From NCBI GenBank assembly GCA_022264855.1, contig JABYQU010000073.1, forward strand, positions 62,001 to 126,000: DNA of 64,000 nt. Reading direction: 5' to 3'. The notes beneath the pieces are model-generated. The model saw nothing but the letters and a program-made list of their open reading frames with translations, searched no databases and was not told where the DNA came from. Shown here in pieces: positions 1 to 11,218 of this stretch. Position 1 is the stretch's first letter. Each line of letters starts with the position of its first letter. The DNA comes from Lenzites betulinus (lineage: Eukaryota; Basidiomycota; Agaricomycetes; Polyporales; Polyporaceae). A program made the translations under genes and the position numbers.

Positions 1-3000
1 CTACACTAGCACACACTATGACTGAACATAATGCAATCTATGAGTGTGGCACCTCATATATATAACATGTAATTATCTACCACCATCTGTATTAGTTAAC
101 TTATTCAATGCAGAACTTTAGTCAGACTCCAATCAAGCCTTTTCTATAAGTCCTGTAGACTAAAGTTGTAGCCCCCTCAGCCCATCACAAATCAAAGGGT
201 GTAAACTCAGTGTCACTATCCCTAATAACCCTGTAGTAGCCTTTGTCCTTATGCAGAACTCTAATTAGTCAACTCTGGCCCTTTCTCCTAATCATAATAT
301 AAGATATAAACACTAATTCTTTTGAGTGGTATAGAATAATAATGAGCCCCCTATACAAATACATTATAGGAGAATCAGCTATGATCAAATGCAGTAATGC
401 TGATGAAAATGATCACAGCTGCTGGAAATACCAAAATCATAAGCTTTACCTAAACTATAATTCTACTATGGATATATAAATATTCATAATAGCAAACAGA
501 GATGTTATGAGTATAAGAAGAGATGTATAACAAGCAAGCAGACTATACTATATTTTACAGCTGTCTCCAAGGCAAATGCATATGGAATGGCCAGTGTTTA
601 GGGGAGTATTTCATCACTGATGGTTAATAAGTATATCAGATGCACTTATGACTATTAACATTGCATAGAACTGGGATCTGGCTTCCTGGTAACATACATG
701 CGTCCAGGATGGCCAAAAACTGGCTCAAAAATGTGCAAAACAGTGTATCTGGCCATTTTGTGGTTATTATAAGTTCTATTGTTGTGCTCTCTTTCACTGA
801 GCCTCATCAATTATGTTTGACAGCAGCAGCCCTCTTGAGCAAGTATGTCCTACAGATGCAATCATCTTAAATAACATTCTTGTGTTGATATATCATTTGA
901 ATTGCCATGATGTTTATTGAAATCTCATATCACAATAAATAGTTAAGGCCTGGGCCCGGAGATCATTGAGATTGACCTGAAACTGGTTGGAGTTTTATAT
1001 AGAGGTCAAGGGTGTGGTAAAGCTATTCTGGATTTCGAACACTAGGATTGTGGTCTGATAAAAGATAAACCAGAGTTGAGTAGAGTTGTGGAATAAGCAA
1101 GTTAATTTGTAATAAAGGGCACAGAGCTCAATAAGATATCCAATTAAGGCTTCTATACTACAAAGTCTGGACTTTGGTTCTGACTGAGGTGTTATATACT
1201 GGAGTTCCAGAGTACAAAGTTGGTACACATAAGATAGAGCACTCATAGTAAGCCTAGGCATTTGTTGATGGCTATTTTCTATTTGTATAGTTGTAATTTA
1301 TTATTAAGTGTAATATAAACCTGTAATGAGACAGCAATAGAACATTTAAATCATTTGAGCAGACATTATACTGCTGCAGAATCTTATATACAGTGTGACT
1401 ACACTATTAAACATGTGTTAAAGCACAACACTATATCACAGCCACAAGACTGACAGTTAGAATATATAGTTAGCAATACCCATGTGGCCAGGAATCCTCC
1501 ATATGAGTGGGGTATTGAACTCAGTGTTGGTCTGAGAAGGGAGGTCCCAGGGTTTATGTACCTCCCAGTAGTGCATCAACCACCATGTTAGCCTTGTGCA
1601 TATTTAAGCACAAGCCAAAACAATGCCCAGTGCTGTGCTTGGGTCCTGTGAGTATTCCTTATAGCTAATAACAAATGAGGGGATGTACCATGTAGTTTAT
1701 AGCTGGCTGTACATGTCCTTAAAGTATGCATGTGCATGCCTCATGCTGCTTAGGTAGCAGCCAACCAAAATATACCATGCACATGATGTTACAAATGCCA
1801 TTATGGTATTAAAAATCACTTAAGAGGTTTTTGTGTGTTCTTCATATGTAGCTGGTTGTGCACATTGAGATGAGAGAGAAGGAGATGTGTGCTTATAAGC
1901 CTATGAATTTGGGTGCTCAACTAATTGTGATTGGTATGTTGATTACTGTGTATATCATTTTGAATCTAAAAGTAATATATTGTTTGGTATGGTGCATGTT
2001 TAAACCATGCAATGTTATGCACAAGCTTGATATCTTCTGTGAAATAGGCCTAAGGCCATTAAATATGCTGATGTATTTTGAATTATAGTCTCATCTGTGA
2101 CACCCCCCTCTTCCAAACCCTTATCTGTCTCCATCCATCCCTTTATCTACCCCTGGTTTCTAGATACATCTATCTCACAATGTCCAACCACATTACTGCC
2201 CATCACCTTTGTGAATCTCACAGAACACATGGGAGTCAGATCAACCTATCCTGCATATACTGTCCTGACTGCCATAGATGGCTGCAGGTAGAGACAATCA
2301 CCTGCCAAGATAGCATCAACTTTGGCCAGACAATGGTGATGGTATGCTTTAATGATTTCCCTGAGCTTATTTTTTATATTAACCCAAGCCTTCAGTATCA
2401 CCCATATGACAAGAAGGGTTTTCTAATCCACTCCATGTACTATTAGTTTGTCAATAACCTGGTGCCTTAGTAGCTACCTACTGTTGTTACAATAATACAT
2501 TATATGTTGTACACACCCAGGGCACACTATGCACTGCAAGCCATATATTTAAGCACCGACTAAGCACCTATCTGAGTTATAATATAACCTTGCCAATAAG
2601 GCAGTTGCCCCTGGCAAGCCCAGCAAGCCATATTATCACTACTGATAACAGATTTTTTTGGTGCACTATCCCAAAATAGTATGTACTGATGTATCTTATC
2701 TCCTGGTGCTTTTCTAATCACTTTCCCTATCATCTTATCTTATGGGCACCTTTTTGATCTTTTCTGGGCAGGGCACTCCTCATTAAGTAATAGGACCCCG
2801 GGTGAGTTTACTTCCCACAAATGGCTGCATGTCTGGGACATTATAGGGACCTGAAGGTTGTAATGGTGAATATATAATGACATAATACCTTAGTCAAACA
2901 CACAACAAATTTTTGTGTCTGTAGCTAATACATATTAAACACAATATACACAAATCTAATACAACATATTACAATATACACTTGTTTGCATCCAGGTCAT

Positions 3001-3168
3001 GCTAGGCCAATGATGTCTAAAGTATCATAGGCAACTGCAGTGAGACAAGGTAGAACTGTAGGGTCTTCATTCAGCATTAGGTTAATGATTTTATGTGAGA
3101 CAGCTAGTAGAGTAGATAGCCCCAATGAGGAGCCAGAGCCAAATGCCAAAAAGCCACCAGATGATAAT
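1..3168. other. CpG-depleted AT-rich region, no gene seen
   Basis: No convincing coding sequence was found on either strand; open frames are short and do not join across plausible introns. The first 1000 bases contain only two CpG dinucleotides, while TpG and CpA are common. This is the pattern left when methylated cytosines in silenced repeats decay to thymine, so the stretch is probably an ancient, eroded transposon. Confidence 0.6.
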
Positions 3169-3760
3169 CTAAAGAGCCCAGGTATACCAGATCCAGATCC
3201 AGACATCAAGAATAAGCCAATAGATATTGAGGATGAGCCAATGTGCCAGTCCCTTGGTCATCATGGTTGACAAGGGGAGGGAGGTCATCATTGCGGTCAA
3301 CATCTGCATCACTATGAGGAGCTTCCTCAGTGTGAGTGGGTATGAGGTTAGACACAGAGAGGGGCCGGGCCTCATAAGAATAAGTGTCAGGCAGGATCCA
3401 GTTAAAGGAGGACTTGTCCTCCTCTTTGATGATTGGAGAGATGTGCAGACCTTCAAACAGGGTCTAAGCTCTGTCTCAGCATCCTCATCAAAAGCAAGAG
3501 AGAGTGCTCCCTCTATAAGCCAAGCAACAAATGGGTAGTAATAGGATGTGTCCACATCTGGCCAGTTGCCAACCAGCCCATAGTGCAATGTGGAGGAGTA
3601 GGTGATGCTGGTCTTTGGTTGCATCACATACTGTCAGTGTGGGTCCTTGAATGAGTTCAAACCAGCCTTTGAAGTGCATGGATTCCAGATACTTGAGATA
3701 CTTGTGCTTGCACGTTGGGAGCATGAGCTGGTTGAGAGGAAGGGAAGGTCAGTGAGCTAG
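3169..3760 (-). pseudogene. Decayed transposon-associated ORF remnant
   Basis: Two overlapping minus-strand frames join by a frameshift into a protein-like segment. It runs from KYLESMHFKGWFELIQGPT through NWPDVDTSYYYPFVAWLIEG to an acidic stretch. It resembles, from memory only, an uncharacterised transposon-linked protein family common in agaricomycetes. There is no intact start, the frame is broken, and the DNA is poor in CpG like its surroundings, so it is a fossil. Function is unknown. Confidence 0.35.
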
Positions 3761-4399
3761 GCATTGATAATGGAATTGGCCTGACAGTGTAGGTTGCCTT
3801 CAGACTATTGACAACTATCAACACTCACAGGATTGTCAGATTGATCATCAACATGAGACCCTGCACATCAGAACCAATTTGCATGTATAGAGTGGCCATT
3901 GCAAGAGCGAGCAAGAGTGAGTTGGGGCAGGGGGCAATGTTTGTGTGGGGAGGTTGTCATGGGCTTGGCAACCAGAACACCCAACCACTCCTAGTCAGCA
4001 CAGTGGACAAGCCTGAAACCAACTGTCCAGCAACACAGCACATTCTAGCACGCTCCAGCATGTTCCAGCACCTGCTAGCGCATTCCTGTATATCCTAGCA
4101 TGTTCTAACAAATACCACCACATACCAGCCGAGTCTAGAACAACATCACAACTCTAGAAATATATATATTGTTCTAGTACATTATAGACATTTCTGGAGG
4201 GTTCCGGGGCAAACTCTAAGGTTCTCCAAGTCTCTAGAAATGGTCAAATCCGGCAACGAAGGGAAGGTCCTAGGTAGAGGTACAAGGTTCCAGAAGGCAG
4301 TGGAACATAGGAGAATATACCATAGAGAAAGCACTGGGAGCTTCTCAAACATATCTAGAACTTTCTGGCAAAGTTCTCAGAAACCCCTGGAAGGGTTTG

Positions 4400-4422
4400 G
4401 AATATTCTGGAATGTTCTGGAA
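4400..4422 (+). promoter_or_regulatory. Perfect five-unit heat-shock element
   Basis: Five alternating GAA and TTC triplets, each separated by exactly two bases, match the binding pattern of fungal heat shock factor. The site lies 110 bp upstream of the TATA box at 4533. The other LTR copy has an equivalent site at the same distance. Activity is inferred, not shown. Confidence 0.6.
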
Positions 4423-4532
4423 GGAATTGGAAAGGAGTAGCAGGATGGAGAAGGGACTGGATATGGATCAGTCATCATTCAGTTTGCTTACTTATGTATT
4501 ATAAATCCAATCCCATGCCCCTCATCCCTGGG

Positions 4533-4540
4533 TATAAATA
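4533..4540 (+). promoter_or_regulatory. LTR TATA box
   Basis: TATAAATA in the LTR, conserved in the inverted copy at 28673-28680. It probably marks the U3 promoter of the retrotransposon. Confidence 0.55.
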
Positions 4541-4754
4541 CTAGGCAGAGCAGGCAGAGAAAGAATAACATTTCACTTTTAATCACTTCTTCCCCACTGT
4601 CCCCTGCAAGCAGCAGCCAGGCTTGCAGTGGTCACTTTATACACACTTTTACCACACTCCCACTTCACCAGCAGCCACAGTTTAAACCTCTCCCCACTGT
4701 TTATTTAGTTACTATCACTGTTACCTCAGTAGTTAGCACCAGTACATGTATTAG

Positions 4755-4965
4755 GCTAGATTAGTTGGGGTTGGAGCAACCTTTCGACAAAAGCACACAA
4801 CAGACCACAGACACCTGTTAGAGTGGTTGGGTTTACTGGAACTTACGACAACCACTAACCACAAAAACTGAAGACAGAAGACTTGACACCACACAGCACA
4901 GAGCTCGTCAGATTAGTTGGGGTTCAACAGAACTTTACGACAACTACTGACTACAGAAGAACACG
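4755..4965 (+). repeat. Threefold ~40-nt leader repeat
   Basis: Three diverged copies (near 4757, 4822 and 4910) share the order GTTGGGGTT, a short purine-rich spacer, then TTACGACAACYACT. Two copies occur in the inverted element near 28395 and 28445. Ends of each copy can partly pair (AGTTG with CAACT), so a structured RNA leader is possible. Their role is unknown. Confidence 0.5.
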
Positions 4966-5309
4966 GCAAGACAGCAACACCACAAGATGACTCTACAGAC
5001 ACACCGGCAACACCACACAACATCAGGCAAACACCAGAACACCAGAACATCGGCACTAGGACACCAGGACACCCATAACCACTTCCCCCATCCATCACCC
5101 AACTTCTACACCCATCTACACTACACTGCACTTGTTATGAGGATCATTACCCAGCCCGGCTTAGTCACAAACTTGGCGAGGCCTCTGTTGAAAAAGAAGA
5201 AACCGGCAGAATCGGGAATCACCTATCACATTAAACCCCTCACCATTTTTATCAATCAATTGATTCCTGGATATTTATCTGACATCACTGGTGCCCACCA
5301 TGAGGGGGA

Positions 5310-6375
5310 GTGATTGATTCCCACCATCTAGAGACTGTCCTTGACAACTGCATCACCACCATGACTACCCAAGAACAGGAATATCAACTTCCTGACCCAC
5401 CAGTTATAATCGATGAATCCCACCATACACCCACACCCGCCATTGGTTCCGACTTCAGCATGTCAACATCCCACTCAGTACTTGACATGCCAGTTGAAGG
5501 TTCTCGCCAAGCCCCAAAGCATTTCCGGGGGGAAGCATCCGATGTTGAGCCGTTTCTTCGGAAGTACGAAAGGCTTGTATCACCTCACCGACCAGGAGAA
5601 GTGTGAGACAATCACAGACTATTGTTGACGAGTAGTCAGAGAGACCATAGAAGGATTCCCATCATATCAGAGAGGATCCTGGGCTCAGCTGCAGGAGTAT
5701 ATCCAAATATACTGAAATGCTGACCTTGAATGCTGACCTTGAACCCAAGCATTTCCTCATCAAAGACCTTCAGCAATTAGTCAGCAAGGCCAAGGAGGAG
5801 CCAATCACAGAGGTGAGAGATTAGAGGCAGTATCTTCGAAATTTTGTATGGATTGGAGGATGGTTGCAGGGCAAGGGGAAGATTTCAGATGACGACTATA
5901 AGGCATTCCGCTTGAGGCCCAGATTCTACTTGAAGATCCAACTCATGGCATGTCTACACCATTCTCACTCCGAGCCATCGACAAAGCAGCCAAAGCTCTT
6001 CTCAGTGTTGACCGATTTGATACAGAATGATTGGGAGCACACCGCATGCACCACCACCACTCAGAACATCAGGACTCAGATGATGAAGATGAAGGACCAT
6101 CACGGAGTTGGGTAGATAGGAACTTCCCATCCCAGGCACCAAAGAACGTAAGATTTGATGACAAAGATGAAGACACCAACAACTCCGACCAGGAGGATGA
6201 GCACGAAACAAGAAAGAAGCAAGTCCAGAAGTATACAAGAGACCAACAGGACAAGGTTCGGGACAGTCTCATCCCAGGAGCACCTACACCAACATTGTCG
6301 ACACACAAGGCAGAAGACATTGAGCTGGACGCACAGATCAAACAGCTCCATTCCCTCCAACTTGACAGCCCGTAG
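5310..6375 (+). pseudogene. Broken retrotransposon gag
   Basis: The protein starts near 5310 or at the ATG at 5361 and includes APKHFRGEASDVEPFLRKYE, a segment typical of agaricomycete Ty3/gypsy gag proteins. The same reading continues across a frameshift near 5600 (EKCETITDYC) and in-frame stops near 5625. It resumes near 5864 (GKGKISDDDYKAF) and ends in an acidic Asp/Glu-rich region at about 6030-6370. No CCHC knuckle was seen before the sequence loses similarity. The gene cannot make a full Gag. It sits directly after the leader of the LTR element that begins at 3955. Confidence 0.6.
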
Positions 6376-7212
6376 TATGGAGTACCATATCTCAAAGCAT
6401 GTCGCATGGTATATGCATTGGGTAACTGCTAGTCTCAGCTTACCTCTTTCAGCTTCACAGAGCCCATAGGTCCTGGTAAACAGTACTGGCAGTCTGTATA
6501 TCTTGCAGAATCAGCAATGTCTCCACTGCAGTGCATATGGCTAATTGCTTCTCAACTCCATGTATCTCCATCAGACAGGATGTACTCATAGTGAGTGACA
6601 TTGGACACATTGAAGACCAAATCCATTATGGACATTAACATTCATAATAACGGTATGTGGCAGTTGGCCACTGTACATCTCATCCCAGATCATTTGAACA
6701 ATGTCCATACTGAACATGAGGTCCTTGTTGTATGCCAGGCATGATTTAAGACACATTTCTGGCTGTGGCTCAATAGCGTCTTTGGGCATTAGGCAAATGA
6801 CTTCTAACACTGTGATCATGCACATGTTTGCAGGGTTAATATGTATTATAGACATGAAGACATTATAGAGCAATACAGTGTATTGAGAGGTGCTGTAAAG
6901 GAGAATATACAGTATAAATGATATCATATACAGGTGAGAGAGAGGAGTTGCAAGTGTGGGAAGTACTAGATCAGCTTTGAGAGAGAGGAATTCTCAATAG
7001 GTGCGCTCCACAGTACACCAGCACTGCTCAACTCGATGTATGAGCTGGATTCAAGTGCTGCGTGACTCCTAAGATTGCAGACCAAGCTCAAAGTTAACAT
7101 GTGCATACACCAGAGTTCTTATTCTCTCATTGTACATTATAAAACACAGCTCCATAATGTGTTTGTAATGAAGTGAATGACAATGCGGATGGTGGCCGGT
7201 GGGCGGGGCTGC
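6376..7212. other. AT-rich stretch with no gene seen
   Basis: This is CpG-poor DNA between the broken gag and the CpG-rich island. Minus-strand frames of up to 113 codons exist but show no recognisable motif, codon bias or intron structure. I see nothing in it. Confidence 0.5.
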
Positions 7213-7740
7213 TCAATGGAGCTGGTTGAGCACTGTGGTGTCATGCTCATCAAGAATTCTGCTGGTGGCATGCGGGGGCAGCAATCGGACTGAGGTGTGG
7301 TTGTATGGGAGAACAATGGTGGGGAGGGAGAGCAGCTCTTGGTGTGCTTTGTAACTGAGAGCCTTCACGGCAGCGACGGCCTCCTTCGACCATGTTGTTG
7401 CCTGGCCCATTGGGTGGCCGTTCTGGGTGTGGAGATTGACACTGTTGAGGATGAACAGGTGGCTGACGAGAGTCTTCGTTGCATCCACAATGGCCCGGAA
7501 AACTGCCTGGAGCCGCCTTTCCAAGTGCTGATGGTGAGAGACGGTGAAGCCAAGCCCGTTGAAACAGCTTCGTTATCTGGTGTGGGTTCACTCTGCAATA
7601 GCTGACACACTTCAACTTCCTGCCTCGCCACCTCATCGTGCTTGCAGTTTGCTTGATTGAGGGCGACCGTGTACTCTTCCTTGCTTCTTTCTAACAGAAC
7701 TCTCCAGTGACAGTAACTCGTCAGTTTCAGGTCCAATCAA
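7213..7740 (-). CDS. Unknown coiled-coil protein, partial
   Basis: Reading leftward from about 7740, one frame gives a heptad-like helical segment (LLERSKEEYTVALNQANCKH) that runs to about 7610. After a frame change, probably an intron near 7530-7600, another frame gives a plausible helical tail (RAIVDATKTLVSHLF ... HPMGQATTWSKEAVAAVKAL) that ends at a stop at 7213. No start codon was identified, so the 5' part is missing or lies in an unseen exon. I do not recognise the family. It lies just upstream of the dioxygenase-like gene on the opposite strand and may share its promoter region. It could be spurious. Confidence 0.3.
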
Positions 7741-7780
7741 TTGTATTTGATCTCAGCTAATAGCTGTTATAGTCGAAGTC

Positions 7781-10700
7781 TTGCTGCTAGTCAACCGGCC
7801 TGAAGAACTTCCGGACATCTTTGAGGTCCCTAGTCATCCGCTATCCCCAGACTTTGGAGAGTTCTGTGGGAAAATATACCTCATAGCTATGGACACAACC
7901 GTCGAGGGCCTCCGAAAGTTGAAAGCATTTGTGGAGAAAACATCAATTCCCGAAGGAACACAGGATGGAATGGACCACTCTGGTAAGAGATAATTGGCTC
8001 TTGCAGACTTGTTACTCATTCCTTATTAGGATTCTTGGCCTTACAACCTGGGGACTGCGTTATCGCACGAGAAAGAGGTGACCTGTACGGAGATAATGAT
8101 GAGCTGTTATGCTGGGTGACCCCGGTGTGAGTATTCATTCCGATAATAAGTATGATCTAATATATAGCTGTTACACAGTGAATGTTTCCCTGAAGAGCAG
8201 GTTCAGGAGTTTATAGAAGTTCGTGATCTCATCTTAGGGCCTGATCGTCTCCGCACCCCCCGTAAGGCAACGTTCTTTGATGGTTCATGGTCTGGAGGAG
8301 TTGCCTGGGAACGCGACGAGCAAGGGGTCAATGTTGAGACCGGACCACGGTGCTATACGCTGGGGAACTCATTCCAAGTTCCCCGCTCACTGTCGGGCTC
8401 CATGGCCTGGCGCAAAAACTAGATGGAGTTTGAACACCACACCAACTGTTACGGAAGCGACTCATACGGGCGAGCTGAATTCCATGCACTGATATTTTAT
8501 CAGGCTGCGGCCAAGCTCCGAGAAGAAGCGATGGAAATTGGAAATCCTGACAAGGCCTTGATGCTCGCCCAGCGAACAGATGCTTTGAACTTCCCCCGCA
8601 TTGGCGGTCAGCATAATACCTACTTCTCAACAATGCAGTTGAATCTGTCCCCTACGCAAGGCGCTGATGCAAACAAAGCATGTGAGTATAAGTTTAGTAC
8701 TTCATTTCCTCAGCTAATTTGAGTATAGCGGAGGCATTCAGAAAGGATCTTGGCAACTTTGGTGGCAAGCATACCGATGGTGGCGACACCTCTGGCGCTA
8801 AATCTCATCTTCTGTGCTGTAGCGACATCCGCAGCAACGAGGACCCTGGGGTGTTTGTAATACTTACACTTGGGGTTTTCATACGCTTATCTAGATTCAC
8901 TTCTTGTTGCTTTTCTGGACATTACACTCATGGTCGCTTTCGCCCCACGGCTCCAAGTGGAACCAGTCCTGACCCTTGGTCCTATCGTGTTGTCGTCGTC
9001 TCCTATCCGACAAGTTCTGCTTTTGAGCCATCTGGCAAATACACTCTCGGCCACTTTTCCGAGGGCACCTCCTTATATATTCCTCCAGAGTTGATGGACC
9101 CACAGTAAGTTCTTTGCTTTTATTTCATAGAAAAGTGTACTTAGATTTGTAGGAAAGATAACAGACGCATCAATACCACCCCAACATCGGTGGCGGCAGA
9201 CGGCCATGTTCTGACTACAAGACATGCTCTCATGGAGTACATTGGTCGATCACTGGTCCAGATTGCACACCGGCTTGTTCAGGAGGTCGCCCCTGAGGTC
9301 AAAGCCGAGGTTGATTCCTCAGCGTTGTTAGATGCTATCACGTATGAGCATCCTGACTCCGATGAACGTATGCATGTGAGCCCTTGGCCACTGGCGCCTG
9401 GATCAACAGCATATTCCGAGCAGTTCCAGTGCACCCGCGCAGAGATCCCGGAGCTTTGGGCAAAATCTGTAAAGCGCAAGCTTCGCTTCTTTCCAGAACT
9501 TGTTGACACAGAATACTGGGCCAAATATCAAGAACCACTGGCAGGTAACCCCGAGGTCAATCAGGATACAAGCTCTATGTCGCGCAAAGGTACGTGCTAT
9601 AGCCTCATCATATATCTCTTTATTTATATATTGTCTTTAGGTAAAGAACGTGCTGTTGGTACTGGTGGTCAAGTAGGTCGCAAAGGAAAAAAGCGTGAGT
9701 GTATTGTGATATCAAATTAGGCATAATACTGATCTCTAGTTGTAGGTCATCGCGAGAATGAAGGTAAAAACACTGTGTGTTTCAACGCACTCTTTATTAA
9801 TTATCTATAGACATCTTCAACCTGAACACGAAGACCCGTGTACAAACTGTGAGGGGTTTGAAGTTCAACAATCCAACAACCAGCGAGTCATCTATTCGCC
9901 GACGCAATAGTGTTAGACAATCAAAGCGCCGACGTCAGCAATCCCCAGAGCCAATTGCTGACAGCGATGAAGATGTCAATGTCGACTCTCAAGGTATAAT
10001 CCTGAAATTTATATGTTGTCCTGTACTAAACCATTCTATATTGTCTTAGAGGAGACAGATGAACTGGACGATTTCCCTGAGCAATCCGATGAGAATGATC
10101 CAGACTTTGGGGCATTGACGACACGCAAGGGGGTGAAACGATCTCGCAATGTTGCTACTCTTTCCGCTTCCAACTATGCAAGGCTACTTCAATCAGGCGA
10201 GGTAAATGCTGATGAAGGAGATAATGGTACGTCCTTGCTATCTACATCAGGGAAAACACTAATCGTAATGAAATTATGCAGAGGCCATGAACATCGACGA
10301 AGAAGAATCTGGTATTTTATAATTCTTTCACATATGTATTATATACTCATACAGATTGTAGGCAATGCCTTGGCTATCGTGCACATTGAGGATATGACAA
10401 TTGCAGAGAATGTAATTGACGAGTCTTGGCGTATGTCGCAAGGATTCCTTTCTGAGTATATTTTATTAACACTTCAACAGCATATGCACAGCTGTTCAAG
10501 GCCTTCACACCACCTGCACTGGCCAAATACTTGAAGGCTCTTAACATTGCTAACAGCAGTGTTGAGAAGGAGCAAGCAACGTTGAGCGGAATCTATGCGA
10601 CCTCTCATCGGCAGATCTATCTGATTCTGCATGCAAGCGGCAAACCTAGCCAGTACTCTGCGGGGTACACCGCCAACTTTTGACCAGGCATGTCGCTGCT

Positions 10701-11121
10701 GGGAGGGAGATGCAAACGAGGTGGCGGGTGTGGCACGGTCGCGCCTGCCCTCAACCTGAAATCCAGCTGACAACAAAAATGGGACCAGCCCCGGAACCAG
10801 GTCCAGCTGGTCGCCAGCTGTCTGTCCCGCCACGACATCAGCTGCACGAAGGTATGATCCTAGGATGAGTTCCGGTGCCGCAGTCAGGGAGCACTACTAT
10901 ATAGCCTCCAGCATATGTATTAGGACGATTCAATCAGAGTCTTTAGCTAGTTCGAGGCTGATGATCTTGCTATCCGCAACCAAACAACACGCCTGGCACC
11001 CGTCAGCAAGGGTAGCTTGAAACAGGCAGATTTGCGAGCTCTGCAGTGCCAGATTATATGGATGGGTGTTCATCTGGCTCGCCCCCGGCCCACCTTCGCT
11101 CCTCGATCCGGGACACGGTCA
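7781..11121 (+). pseudogene. TET/JBP-like 2OG-Fe(II) dioxygenase gene, with in-frame stop
   Basis: This is a multi-exon gene whose middle exons carry the signature of the Fe(II)/2-oxoglutarate dioxygenases that oxidise methylated bases. An HxD motif (GGKHTDGGDTSG, about 8763) is followed by a distal His in SGHYTHG (about 8920) and the 2OG-binding Arg in SPDPWSYRVVVVSYP (about 8970). Before the core lie a conserved-looking region (MEFEHHTNCYGSDSYGRAEF) and an N-terminal part starting VNRPEELPDIFEVP. A long tail holds basic and acidic low-complexity exons and a last exon ending near 11121. Introns fit GT-AG joins, for example 8148-8181 region, 8693-8729 and 9104-9153. A TAG at 8420-8422 interrupts the frame just before MEFEHH, although an acceptor there (CTAG) could hide it by splicing. 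No upstream ATG was found, so the 5' end is uncertain. In agaricomycetes TET/JBP genes are known to be expanded and linked to KDZ-class transposons; linkage to the gene at 13078 fits that. The family call is by motif only. Confidence 0.55.
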
Positions 11122-11218
11122 TGAATGTTGAACACGTCAAATTGGAATGTAAAGCATGTATTACACAGTCCGAGCGGGATATATAGTATACTACACTGCA
11201 AAGGAAGCGGCCTGCAAC

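Larger units (their letters stand above)
3955..6375 (+). mobile_element. LTR retrotransposon fragment: LTR, leader and gag
   Basis: This segment starts at TGTCATG, the same start seen in the inverted copy at 29287-28070. It contains a TTC/GAA-rich U3-like region, a TATA box at 4533-4540, a leader with repeated motifs, and then a broken gag. The leader at 5150-5260 matches the reverse complement of 28085-28200 closely, which fixes the family and orientation. The 3' end of the LTR and the primer binding site could not be placed. No protease, RT or integrase and no 3' LTR follow, so the element is truncated. The family is probably Ty3/gypsy, judged from the gag. Confidence 0.7.
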
